Assembly (NCBI GenBank): GCA_963969495.1
Contig: OZ018319.1
Span: 205,205,405 to 205,269,404, forward strand
Direction of reading: 5' to 3'
Length of the DNA: 64,000 nt
From: Ceratothoa steindachneri
Taxonomy: Eukaryota; Arthropoda; Malacostraca; Isopoda; Cymothoidae
The translations under genes were made by a program, and so were the position numbers. Shown here in pieces: positions 10,801-19,260 of the stretch (position 1 is the first letter of the stretch; every line of letters begins with the position of its first letter). The notes below the pieces were generated by a model that saw only the letters and a program-made list of their open reading frames with translations, ran no database searches and was not told the DNA's origin.

Positions 10801-13087
10801 TAAGGGACGGTAGATAAGAGAGGGCGGAAGAGAGATAAAGAGGGAGGATAGAGAAAGAGAGAAGAAAATAAGGAAGAAGACAGGGGAGAAAGTGATCCAA
10901 AGAAAAAGGAAGGGAAGCGAAGAGAGACAAAGGAGGTAAAGAGATGAAGTGGGGAAGAAACAACGGCGGAAATACAAGAGTAGAAGAAGAATAATGAGAA
11001 AATCTCATCAGGCCTCGAATAGGCTCCTCTACACCGAGCGACGATACCCAATAGGCCACTCCATTACTATACCCAATAAACCACTCAAAGCGTAAGTAAA
11101 ATAGGTTTTTATACTGCGTTCTTCAAGGTCACAGACCTTCATAGAGCGCTTACCCCCTCAAGACTCGGGAAAGGCTAGAGAGAACAGATGGGCCTTCAAA
11201 GTTATCTTTGAAAGCAACAGGGGGCAGGGTGTTCCACAATCTCGAAGCACAGACTGAGAAGCCCCCCACCCCCTCGGGAACGGAAACGCCTACAAGGAGC
11301 AGGCAGTCGGGGGGCAGTTCAGGATCGAAGTACTGGCCATTCTAACAGTTTTTACTGCACCCAACATCCCACTTTAAAGCTCCCGGTACTGTGTATAAAA
11401 GGTCAATCTATCAGTCATGTTCCTGTGCTCAATATGACCCTCCAAACCTCCTATGCTCACTAGGTCAATCTAACTATTGCTACCGAATCCAAAAGGCCAC
11501 TCAAAGTCTTTTACGGTGCCAATATTGTATCAATCTAAGAGGCCCGAACTGAACTTTTAATGGCCTATTTTCAGTCACATTTGCCTTCGAACGAAGATTT
11601 TTCCCCTTATGGGCACTGTATAGCACAAATATCCGTCCTTCTTTAATGCGCTCACCCATAGGATTATCTAACCATTAGTAACCAGCTTCACACTGCAATG
11701 TAATCGTTGTCATTCGTTAGTGGGAGGTTAATGGGTGACTTATCCACCCTAAATCATTCTAAAAAACTCTAAATAATACTAAATAATTTCTTACATACAC
11801 AAGAGTCAAATTCCAATTTCTTTCATTTTCCATACGCGTTTGTAAATCTTGAGTGCTAGCGGATCATGTAGAATCTCCCCCCTCCCCCTCGAAGGTCTGA
11901 CAGGTAGCCTCAAGATCCCCCTTAAAGGTCAGTGGCGCTCCAAGTAATTTCCTCTTTCTTCTACTCAGACGCTGGTCCATCTTCACATTTTCACTTTCTA
12001 AGCATTTTATAACAACTTTGTGGAGGATTTGTTCTCTATTACATCGAAGTTGAGAGACATGGGGTGTAATTAGTCGCCGGATGGAGTCTCGGTTCGGGGC
12101 GCCTTCCCGATGGTTGGTATATGCTGTAGATAGCCCGGGTTCAGATCTCACCTTGAACTTTAAGTTTCCAAAGAGAAATAAAAAGCCATTTAAATAATGC
12201 AGATCAGTGGTAAAAGCATATTAATTGTATATTTCAGTGGTAAAAATCTATTGATTGTAAAAATTAGTGGTAACCCCATCCTTTGTACATGTTAGTAGTA
12301 AAAACATATTGATTGTGTAGATTGTTAGTAAAACATACTACTCATACAGATCGGTGATAAAATTCATAATAATTGTACATGCATTTCAGTGGTAAAATCG
12401 TTGCTAATTGGGAAGATATGTGGTAAAATCTTTACTGAGTATGCAGATTGGTTGTAAAACACATACTTATTATCATCTAGTATTTGTACAGATCTCTAGT
12501 AATATCTCAACTAGTTGGTAAAACCCCTATTAATTGTGCAGTTCGGTGGTAAAAAACAACTAATTGCACAGCTCGGTAGTAAACTCTACTATTTGTACAG
12601 ATTGGTGCAAAATCCCTCTAATTACCCCGCTTGATGGTAAATCCCCAACTAATTGTGTATCTCGGAGGTAAAATGCAGCTAATTGTTCACTTCGTTAGTA
12701 AATCCCCAACAAATTGTGGTGCTCGGTGGTAAACCTCACACTAATTGTGAAACTCAGTGGTAAAACCAACTAATTGTGAAGATGGTTGTTAAAACCCTCA
12801 CCTACCTACTCCCCCCCCCTCCCCTCAATAAATCCAAATGATCAAATCACCTGATCTGTGTTTCGGGTCTTCTCCTTCCTCGCCTCATTCACCAAGATGT
12901 CGAGAACGCGAGAGAAGGCATCGATGTCTTCCGGGATCGGTTGGTCGCCCGTCTGTTTAGGAAGGGAGGTGGGAATCCTCTCTCCGCTCCCGACGTGCCC
13001 ATCTTTATCCTCGCTTTCAGTATGGGCATCACAGACGCATAAAACCATAAAAAACGCAAACTTAGAAACCCAGAGAGGAAAACCCAT
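1574..13087 (-). CDS. Secreted trypsin-like serine protease zymogen; six exons, 3' end not found
   Basis: This is a gene model of six minus-strand exons: 12851-13087, 9753-9943, 6901-7367, 3297-3514, 2329-2460 and 1574-1801. All five junctions use GT/AG with matching phases (0, 2, 1, 0, 0), which is strong evidence for one gene. The 1473 coding nt give 491 residues. In order these are a signal peptide (about 1-21), a basic/hydrophobic segment (80-130), six cysteines (133, 137, 150, 156, 167, 174), a Thr-rich repeat (about 185-225), an acidic linker (about 235-335), the activation site R348|IIGG, WPWQVA, catalytic His390 in TAAHC and catalytic Asp433 in DIGLLKL. Cys335 and the Cys of SCLP are placed to link light and catalytic chains, as the family requires. 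The Ser195 and specificity-pocket exon is absent from the window. Arthropod relatives act in extracellular digestion or in immune and clotting cascades. The long pro-region suggests a cascade protease, but that is inference. Confidence 0.85.
2329..2460 (-). CDS. Serine protease exon 5: catalytic histidine
   Basis: The acceptor TGTTTCAG is in phase 0. It encodes CGGTLIS...VTAAHC with catalytic His390 and the neighbouring cysteine pair. The donor is not certain. AAG|GTCATC at 2329 gives ERTLK joined to VVKGIRHP, which matches the usual family spacing. Weaker downstream GT sites would add four to seven residues. Confidence 0.85.
2493..2920. repeat. Degenerate direct duplication inside the intron between exons 4 and 5
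   Basis: The word CTAGTAAGGGTAA starts copies at about 2494 and 2673. Both continue with matching AGTACTA, GTTGCWGTGTGAG and ACTAGTA blocks. Both end near GAAATTCACATAAAGATC (about 2608 and 2890). The copies have diverged and the second carries extra sequence. Minus-strand ORFs here are repeat artefacts. Confidence 0.6.
3297..3514 (-). CDS. Serine protease exon 4: activation peptide and start of the catalytic domain
   Basis: The acceptor is CACAATCAG and the donor is GTAAGG. It encodes residues 299-371. GECGKS carries the cysteine expected to tether the light chain. MFR|IIGG is a trypsin-type zymogen cleavage site, followed by TWPWQVAIL. Cleavage after Arg348 would free the Ile N-terminus needed for catalysis in family S1. 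Confidence 0.88.
3666..4056 (+). pseudogene. Mariner-like transposase, 5' part (element A)
   Basis: Translation gives the mariner DNA-binding region: RRSDRPIEFDQDLL, ENPIVTVEHL, VNRHLKEIGKVS. A frame change follows into a segment like IVTRVKSWIVCDKTGN, the catalytic-domain IVTxDE-W region with its acidic residues lost. The reading frame is broken and no full transposase remains. A second mariner-type relic on the opposite strand interrupts it at about 4057. Confidence 0.7.
4057..4830 (-). pseudogene. Mariner-like transposase relic (element B) nested in element A
   Basis: Minus-strand frames show GAPVYTAKTV, then LDLNFINYNVWVHVRDKSCKVRHSNVDEL and MKKDFVCNV, the DGAPAHTA and D-LNPLDY regions of a different mariner family. 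Frameshifts are frequent. The flank at 4061-4140 and the body up to about 4820 match 51850-52640, a second copy of the same family. Element A coding resumes on the far side, so B inserted into A. Confidence 0.65.
4895..5425 (+). pseudogene. Mariner-like transposase, 3' part (element A, after the nested insertion)
   Basis: Frames in order resemble the middle and end of mariner transposase: a segment ending TIIKDV, then LAPSDYYLLMSLAIHL with the third catalytic Asp region, EVETKLKNFFKSKS, and a degraded KRGIGKQVEMW..NYI end. Stops and frameshifts are present. It continues the 3666-4056 fragment on the same strand. Confidence 0.65.
5596..6040 (-). repeat. Dispersed 440-bp AT-rich repeat, copy 1
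   Basis: Begins CAGGCAATGGCTTCGCC and ends near TTATAGTTAGTGG on the plus strand. It is the reverse complement of the sequences at 28593-28929 and 37709-38148. Shared internal blocks include AGCGCAAGCTC-like, GCTGCTTTTTT and GAACTTCRCCA words. There are no terminal inverted repeats and no coding capacity. Confidence 0.75.
6705..6892. repeat. Degenerate TAACC / AACCTAAC array
   Basis: Many overlapping CTAACCTAAC, TAACACAAC and CATAACC words, with a C10/A12 run near 6738. Such arrays resemble diverged arthropod TTAGG-type telomere repeats. They sit in the intron just past protease exon 3. Confidence 0.7.
6901..7367 (-). CDS. Serine protease exon 3: cysteine module, Thr-rich repeats and acidic linker
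   Basis: The acceptor is CTTTAATAAG and the donor is GTAAGT. It encodes residues 144-298. Four cysteines (150, 156, 167, 174) complete the six-cysteine module begun in exon 2; the spacing lacks the adjacent Cys pair of classic CLIP domains. Then come three 12-residue units starting TTTQETG, TTTHETG and TTIQGTK, probably an O-glycosylated stalk. A Tyr/Asp/Glu-rich linker ends YEEGIDG. The exon leaves in phase 1 and its last base plus TC of exon 4 makes a Val codon. Confidence 0.8.
7410..8188. mobile_element. 779-bp TIR element with an 8-bp target duplication, superfamily unassigned
   Basis: Terminal inverted repeats of about 95 bp start GGTAAYACTTCAGATTCG and include GTAGATGGCGCTGTTAGTCG and CATATCTCTTATGACGTCAG on both sides. 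AGATTTTA flanks it exactly at 7402-7409 and 8189-8196. There is no transposase, so it is non-autonomous. The ends do not start CAG as hAT elements usually do. It lies in intron 2, about 35 bp upstream of the exon 3 acceptor. Confidence 0.85.
8545..9475. mobile_element. Foldback-like element with long diverged inverted arms
   Basis: The left arm (about 8545-8710: AATATGGAATAC, ATGATATGGACATTTTA, TTTAATTAGCATTC) recurs inverted at about 9310-9475. An inner inverted pair, CTAGCTCCGCCCAT (8599-8612) and ATGGGCGGAGCTAG (8969-8982), and a direct repeat GCCTAACRACATCTGRCAA (8761, 9087) suggest a composite. No ORF. Confidence 0.6.
9753..9943 (-). CDS. Serine protease exon 2: basic/hydrophobic segment and first two cysteines
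   Basis: The acceptor is a pyrimidine-rich tract ending GGTCAG and the donor is GTGAGA. Entering in phase 0 and leaving in phase 2, the exon gives residues 80-142 plus two bases. It starts KYQEGYVRL and ends PWSPCRRSC...SRL. Of the other two frames, one is closed early and the other stops part-way. Joining to exon 3 completes an AGT serine codon. A second open frame (from 9794) on the same strand looks protein-like at its start, but its phase does not fit exon 3. Confidence 0.7.
9956..10680. other. Intron 1 sequence without a recognised gene
   Basis: AT-rich with AAT/ATT runs near 9978 and 10105. A plus-strand open stretch at about 10265-10470 is basic (RRLLAALRRARSS) but matches no family I know. 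Confidence 0.4.
10680..10990. repeat. GA-rich (polypurine) low-complexity tract
   Basis: Almost pure purine on the plus strand (AGAGAGG, GAAGAAG, GGGAAGG). It opens three overlapping Ser/Phe/Leu-rich minus-strand ORFs, which are compositional artefacts. Confidence 0.8.
11150..11330 (-). pseudogene. LINE reverse-transcriptase C-terminal fragment
   Basis: The minus strand reads VPEGVGGFSVCASRLWNTLP then VAFKDNFE and stops at 11150. This is the standard end of many LINE ORF2 proteins (FS-RLWNSLP-SFK). Only about 60 codons remain, in intron 1 of the protease gene. Confidence 0.65.
11864..12151 (-). other. Uncertain 95-codon open frame in intron 1
   Basis: An open minus-strand frame whose first half runs over CCCGGGTTCAGATCTCACC, which looks repeat-derived. 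Part of it (11936-11952) shares a 17-bp word with the left end of the window. Its splice phases do not fit between protease exons 1 and 2, which already join in phase. Probably non-coding. Confidence 0.25.
12195..12800. repeat. Degenerate minisatellite, unit about 36-40 bp
   Basis: Recurrent CAGTGGTAAAA...CTAATTGTGCAG motifs (for example 12201, 12234, 12546, 12746). About 16 diverged units in intron 1. Confidence 0.75.
12851..13087 (-). CDS. Serine protease exon 1: start codon and signal peptide
   Basis: The exon opens with ATG at 13087 and encodes 79 residues. A hydrophobic stretch (FAFFMVLCVC) followed by DA-HT makes a typical signal peptide, with cleavage expected after about residue 21. 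The mature part is charged and ends NTDQ at a GTGATT donor in phase 0. An in-frame stop follows the donor, so the exon must be spliced. No TATA box was recognised upstream. The region beyond is AT-rich and leads into a 65-bp satellite. Confidence 0.8.
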
Positions 13088-13374
13088 ATCGATTTTTTGT
13101 TAAATTAATTTGACTTTGATTAAAACTTTGATTGGAGCATGAATTTATCAATGGTTTAATACTGAAATATGATCAAAATGACCAAAACTTTGCTCTGAAT
13201 GGTATTGCCTGCACTATTTTCCAATACACTGAAACTGACGCATTGCGTGGAAGTACATTTGTGGACTTGTAACGGATTGGTTTGAGTGACCTTAACATTA
13301 TCTTCAGCGTGAGTGCATTGAATCATTTATGAAGATAACAAAAAAATGGTGGTACTCTCATTACCAAGGACACT

Positions 13375-14545
13375 GATTAAAAAAGGTGGTTTTGTATGCT
13401 TTTTAGTACTTGAACCACCCGATGCATTACTATGGGTACTAATCATTAAGGGTGGTTTGGTATGGTTTTTAGTACTTGAACCATCTGATGCCTCTAATTG
13501 GCACTAGATCATTAAGGGTAGTTTTGTATGTTTTTTAGTACTTGAACCATTTGATTCCCCTTATTGGCACTGGATCATTAATAGTGGTTTTGTATGGTTT
13601 TTAGTAGTTGAACCATTTGATTCCCCTTATTGGCATTGGATCATTAATGGTGGTTTTGTATGTTTTTTAGTAATTGAACCTTCTGATGTATTCTTATTGA
13701 CACTGGTCATTAAGGGTGGTTTCGTATGGTTTTTAGTACTTGAACCATCCAAAGCCTCTTATTGGCCCTGATGATTAAGAGTGGATTTTTTATGTTTTTT
13801 AGTAGTTGAACCATCTGATGCCATATTATTGGGATTGATCATTAAGGGTGGTCTTTATGGTTTTTAGTATTTGAACCATCTGATGCCATCTTATTGGTAC
13901 TGATCATTGAGGCAGGTTTTGTATCGCTTTTAGTACCTGAACTATCTGATGCATTCATATTGGCACTGATCATTAATGGTGGTTTGGTATGGTTTTAGTA
14001 CTTGAACCAATTTATGCCATTTTATTGGCACTGATCATTAAGAGTGGTTTTGTATTGTTTTTAGTACTTGAACCATTTGATGCCATATTTTTGGCCCTCC
14101 TTCATTATGAGTGGTTTTATATGGTTTTATGTAGTTAGGGAACCATCTGATGCATTATTATTGGTGGGTTTGTATGTTTTTTAGTAGTTGAACCATTTGA
14201 TTCCCCTTATTTGCACTGGATAATTAATATTAGTTTTGTATGTTTTTTAGTACTTGAACTTTCTGATGCCATCTTATTGGCACTGATCATTAAGAGTGGT
14301 TTGGTATGGTTTTTAATACTCGAACTATCTGATGTATTCTTTTTGACACTGGTCATTAAGGGTAGTTTCGTATGGTTTTAAGTACTTGAACCATCCGATG
14401 CATTCTTATTGGCACTGGTCATTAAGGGTGATTTAGTATTATTTTTAGTCCTTGAACCATCTGATGCCATCTTATTGGCACTGACTATTAAGGGTGGTTT
14501 TCTATGGTTTTTAGTACTTGAACCATCTGATGCCAATTTTAACAT
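13375..14545. repeat. 65-bp satellite, about 18 units
   Basis: The unit runs GGTGGTTTTGTATGGTTTTTAG, TACTTGAACCATCTGATGCC, then TATTGGCACTGATCATTAAG. I count 18 GAACC-type landmarks spaced about 65 bp. It starts about 290 bp upstream of the protease start codon. The plus ORF at 14409 is a repeat artefact. Confidence 0.9.
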
Positions 14546-15254
14546 GGTTTCAAATCACCCTTTCGAAGTGGGCTCATATATAACCAATAGAAAATGGGTT
14601 TATTTTATTTATTTATCTTTCTTCTGTTAATTTTTCCTCTATATTTTTCTAGTTTTACTTATTTCTCATTTATCTCCAATTTGATCTTTGCCATTCTCTC
14701 AATTATATCCAATTTGATCTTTGCCATTCTTTACCACAATTCATAAAAAAAATAAATTATGCTAATATTTCCTCCCTAATGTTGGCTTAATTTTGACACA
14801 CCCTGTATCGCCTAAGCATACCATCAAATATGGCGTTAGATAAGTAAAATTAACTTACGCAAGCGCATAAATTAAATAAATTTAGCAATCCAATTCCAAT
14901 TTCCTGAGGTTCAAAAGGTAATCCAGTGACTCAAATTCAACAACAATGAATGACCTAACGCCAACAAAAATGACGAAAATATTGTTATGGCAGAGCACAG
15001 TAGGGAGTGGGTGATTGACCTGGATTAGGTCTTTTACTGCTCTTATATAATCATATCTGATTGATTCCGTACTGTCTCCATTGCCATAGAGACCTATTTT
15101 TTTTAGACAACCTTAATTTTTTGTGTCCAAAAGGAAATAATAAAATTGGCCCAAAGAGTAGAAGATAAAAAGGAAAAACAGGATACAAAAATAGATATGA
15201 CCAGCAGGATACCTGCCGTTGTCCGGGTTGAAGAGAGGCACTCTCCCAGCTATA

Positions 15255-15389
15255 CAGGGTGACCTCTGCCCCGCCCCCCCTAAAAAAAACTAGCTGCAAG
15301 TTTCAATAGGCCATATTTCTTAATTCGACAAACAATTAAAAAATGAAGCCTATTGGAATTTGGGGATAGCTTTTTGGGGGATCACCCTG
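15255..15389. mobile_element. Tc1/mariner-type MITE, 135 bp
   Basis: It starts CAGGGTGACC, ends GGATCACCCTG, and is flanked by TA on each side (15253-15254, 15390-15391). Imperfect inverted ends extend inward through C-rich/G-rich tracts. No coding sequence. Confidence 0.65.
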
Positions 15390-15437
15390 TATTAAATGGG
15401 TTCTGATGAATTTTTTGTTTACTAGGTTGGGTTAAAT

Positions 15438-15657
15438 TAGAGGTTCTTAACCTGATGGGCCATATTATTGGCCCCACCAATAATTGGTGGTGTCGATCCC
15501 CTGTGGAAAAGAGGAATTTCTCTTATTCAATTTGTTATTCTCTTAACGAGAGCAAATTTTGAGATGTTCTTGGGTGTTATTTCGATGCAATGGGGGCGCG
15601 GAGGGAGGGAACCTTTCCTAGAGGGGAGCATAGTAGTTAAAAGGTTAAGAACCACTG
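15438..15657. mobile_element. hAT-type MITE, 220 bp
   Basis: The ends are TAGAGGTTCTTAACC and GGTTAAGAACCACTG, close to the CAGTGGTTCTTAACC terminus common in hAT MITEs. Flanks GGTTAAAT (15430-15437) and GGTTAGAT (15658-15665) look like an 8-bp duplication with one change. A related fragment is at 25612-25782. Confidence 0.7.
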
Positions 15658-15669
15658 GGTTAGATTGTA

Positions 15670-18140
15670 GAATTGTCTTGGGTTTTATTTGTTGATTGTG
15701 AGCTGGTCGACGCGTGACCAAGGTTAGGTTAAGTCGCTTGTGTGTGTTGGTTTTATTTGATGGTTAGTAATTGTTTGATATGTTAGGTTAGTTTAGGTTT
15801 TGAGGTTCTTTGCTTTATATAAAGAGAGACAAGGCGAGTAAAAGAAAAGAAAAGAAGAATAAGAAAGCGCAAGGTTTTGAAGGAAAAGAATGGGAGCTTA
15901 TCCACGCCAGTGGCCTATTTTTGCTTTGGTTTATGTAAACAAACCTGAGACTGTTTATTAAGAGTCGCCCTTGACTGCATAAGCCAACGAAGACAATTTG
16001 ACTCTTGGGGGTAAAAGAAAAAAAAGGTTAATTTTGTTTTTTTATCAATACTCAATGAAATAATTGTATTATTTCACCATTAAGATTTACAAAAGAATAA
16101 ATAAATGAGTAGAATTTGGAAGCAACGATTTATTACGAGATTTTGCTCTATGTAATATTATCAAGGTTACGAGGGGGAAAGAATTTGGGTAATGGTAATA
16201 TTCACTGATAGAATTAACCACTATTATCATCGGTTAGAATACTATTACTGTTTAATGCTGCACATGGATCTATTTAGAGTACTTTAGGAAGGTACTTGCG
16301 TGTAGGGAACTTGGGTTCCTCTCAAGGAAGAGGAGACTTCTCGTAGAGACCCCAGGGCGGGTACTCGTGTACCCTGTTACACCTAATAGCTTAAAGAGTG
16401 GTGCACCCCCCAGGCCTCAGTGTTCCCATCAATCTTAAACTAGATTTAGACTACCTTGGCTTTGTGCTCTCTAGAACCTTTCATCTTACCTTATTTTGGC
16501 TACTTCATTTACAAGCCTCTTATCACCTATTGCCTCGGCTAATTTCATAGGCTAGTCGCGAAGCAGCTTTAGTTCATTCATCTCTGTTCGAGGCCTGGAG
16601 AGGGTGGAGGTGTGGTTCGGCCCTCCCTATTGGTTACCACCTTTCCTTTTCCTTTTTTGACCCCGCAAGGGGATGTCAGATGTACCAATCTTGGTGCGGT
16701 TGACATCTGTAGGATTGCGGGACCACCAGAATGCCTGCAGGAAGATCTGTGATTATATATATTCCACACACTTTCAGTTTATCTCCACCACTTTCTTTAC
16801 AGATATCTCCTTACATAGTTTCTGCGGTAGATGCCCTCGTTACTATTGCGCGTCCAATTTACGCTCTCCTTGGCAAGCCTTCCCCATAGCACTCTGTTGG
16901 AGTCGGCGTTGGGGCTCTGGCGGTAGATTATCACTCTGGTAGTATGCATCAACGAGTGCAGCGTGTGTTGGTAAGTCTTGCTCCAAACCAGAGGGGCCAA
17001 GGCTTAGGGAAGCGAGGAGGGGGGGGAGGGGCGGATAAAGACCGGCTGAATTGAAAGCTGTTTGCGAATCTTTGTCGAAATCTTGTTTCTAAGCATTCTG
17101 TATCACCTAAATTTGGGGGGGGGGGGAGGGGCGTCTTCCCACACCTGGAGAATGGTTTCCGTGAGAATAGAACCATAGGAGATAAGGAATCTGCGCTAAG
17201 ATTGATCCTCACGCCATGCATTTTCGGGGGAAAATCAATCGCTTTTCTGCCTTCCCGACCGTTTGATGGGGAGAGAGCTCGAGTGCTCTTCTCTCTGCTA
17301 AAATATATCAAACCGAAAAATGCATTCCATGGCAACGATTTGTATAAGAGAAACTGTGTGTGAAATATGTATTTACACGCTTTCCTAGTCGATGTACGAT
17401 GTTATGTACGCCTTGGGGAACTCATTCTCTCCACACACACCCACATTTTATTTTTCCTCTCCCAAAAGCTTATGTTCAGAATGAGTTTCAATCAAATCTG
17501 GCAAGTATTTATTGAAAAATCGCTGCGAGTTTCAATTGGTACTTTCAAGGAACTATGTTCTTCAATCGATCTTGTTCTCGCACTACCTGAATGCACATAG
17601 AAGCCAGTATTACGAGTGAAAAGGTTTACACTTGAAGTATGTCTCTTATCTTAATTGTTTCGGCATAAAGGAATCCTGGCTAATTAGAAGATGATCTCCA
17701 AACGAGAATGAGTAAGAAATCAAGCAAGAGAACCATCTCACTAAGACAGTAATGGAACCTCATCTGCCCAAGGGACCTCATCTGCCCAAGGAACCTCATC
17801 TGCCCAAGACAATAGTCAGGGGAAAAACAAGAACTAATCTCCCCCCAAAAATATTAAAGAGAGGGAGGGGAAGAATCAATAAGAAGAATCCATTACCCAA
17901 ATAGGATAGGGAAGGTAAACAACAAGGAGACCTAATCTTCTAAAGGGTGTAGGGAGACGATGAGTTAAAAGATAGCCACAAAAAGGAAACCCCTGCAGAT
18001 ATTTGCAGCTATTTTCTTTAGACCAAAATTTCAGGAAGGCTCCAAGACGTCCAAGAGTCTCCAGGAAAAATAATGGCCCTATCATCATGCGGACTCCGCT
18101 TCGCAGTTGTAGAGTTACTAGTATTGAACTTGTTCAAGAC
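15670..18140. other. No established gene; low-complexity and unassigned sequence
   Basis: G-runs near 17020 and 17115, and three copies of an 18-bp CCTCATCTGCCCAAG unit near 17758-17808. One minus-strand segment at about 16797-17005 looks coding-like in two frames, but I cannot assign it to a family. Confidence 0.4.
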
Positions 18141-18149
18141 TGATAGCAT

Positions 18150-18770
18150 GTAGGTTTGAGTGTCTCTGCATGCAATACGAGACGAGAATTTGGACAACAG
18201 ACTAGTAGCAGGAGTGGTACCAAAGAATCCAATATTCACCCAGAGAAATTAAAATACGGGATGAAAAACGTTGGAAGTTGCAAGGGTTGGAAGATAGAAA
18301 ACTGGACCGAAGTTACTCTCTTTGGTGAGGTACTATTCTGGCTGTTTGCGATATCAGGGAAATCGACTATCCTGAGAAGGAAAAGGAAACGAGTCCTGAT
18401 TCTCATCCAAGGTGATTCGTTCTCACATATTTCCTGCCCAAAACACCTCTTACCAACAATCCAAGAGCAGCTTGATATTGATATGTGCGTTTTTCAGCTA
18501 TTAGAGCACTTTGTTATAGGGCCCGAGGAATAACAAATTGGTTCGAACAACAACGCATGGAATTATTGGCTTCCTGGCCTGTATCCCGCCCTTCTTTCCT
18601 TGTGGTGTAGGCTAAAATAGAGGATAGCCAAACAGAAACCCAAAAGCATTGATTGACGAAATCCGAGCATTGTTAGGGCACGAATGGAAAGGAATCGCTC
18701 AGAATTTGCCCCGGAGGTTGGTATTCAGTATGTCAGCGAGTTACAGAAGTCAAAATTGATGAAATGCTAA
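18150..18770 (+). pseudogene. Tc1-like transposase relic
   Basis: The open frame 18156-18533 contains ENWTEVTLFGEVLFWLF then SGKSTILRRK, which resembles the Tc1 W-x-x-V-x-SDES-F-LF catalytic segment. The first acidic residue is not conserved. Further on, another frame reads KSIDEIRALLGHEWKGIAQNL then PRRLVFSM, the usual Tc1 C-terminal end. Frames are broken. Confidence 0.55.
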
Positions 18771-19009
18771 TACATACATTAAATACTACTTTATGAAAAG
18801 AGCTACCTCTTATATTTACCTGGTTGAAATTTAGAAACACACATCATTTGATTGTCCTGTATGCTCTTGTAAAATCATGTAGAGTAATGACCAAAGATTA
18901 TGTTACGGGCAAATTTCGTCGCAGATTATCCGTATACAGATTGTATCATAAATTCCCTAAGAGAAATTCCTAGGAATGATATCTTTTGGTAGAGAACTTT
19001 TTTCTAGCA

Positions 19010-19260
19010 TGGTAGAGAATCAGGTGTCATTGAACATGGGTAACAAAGTGACTCAAACACCATTACCAAATTTATGGGTCCATGGCTTGGAAACTCTAGA
19101 TCTGAATTTAATCGGAAACCTTTTGTTGATCCTCAAAATCATGGGTTAAATAATGAAAGCTGCAAATTATGACGCCCCCAATCATTTATTAAGCCAAGAA
19201 TGGAAAACTATCGCTCTGAAGTTGCTCCAGAAGTTGATCTTTAGCAAGTATGAATGCATA
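19010..19260 (+). pseudogene. Second Tc1-like transposase C-terminal relic
   Basis: Frames show LETLDLNLIGNLLLILK, corresponding to the Tc1 DLNPIENLW-LK block, then SQEWKTIALKLLQKLIFS, the EEW--I----KLI-SM block. Only the last part of the transposase is present. Its relation to the 18.2-kb fragment is not clear. Confidence 0.55.

Noticed and set aside
10583..11059. Three overlapping minus-strand ORFs up to 158 codons rich in Ser, Phe, Leu and Pro
   Set aside because: They lie over a polypurine tract. Composition alone keeps all frames open and no motif is present.
11864..12151. Candidate extra exon of the protease between exons 1 and 2
   Set aside because: Exons 1 and 2 already join in phase. 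This frame has no suitable donor in phase and part of it is a repeated word.
16949..17335. 128-codon minus ORF with Pro runs
   Set aside because: The Pro runs come from G-homopolymers and no conserved motif is visible.
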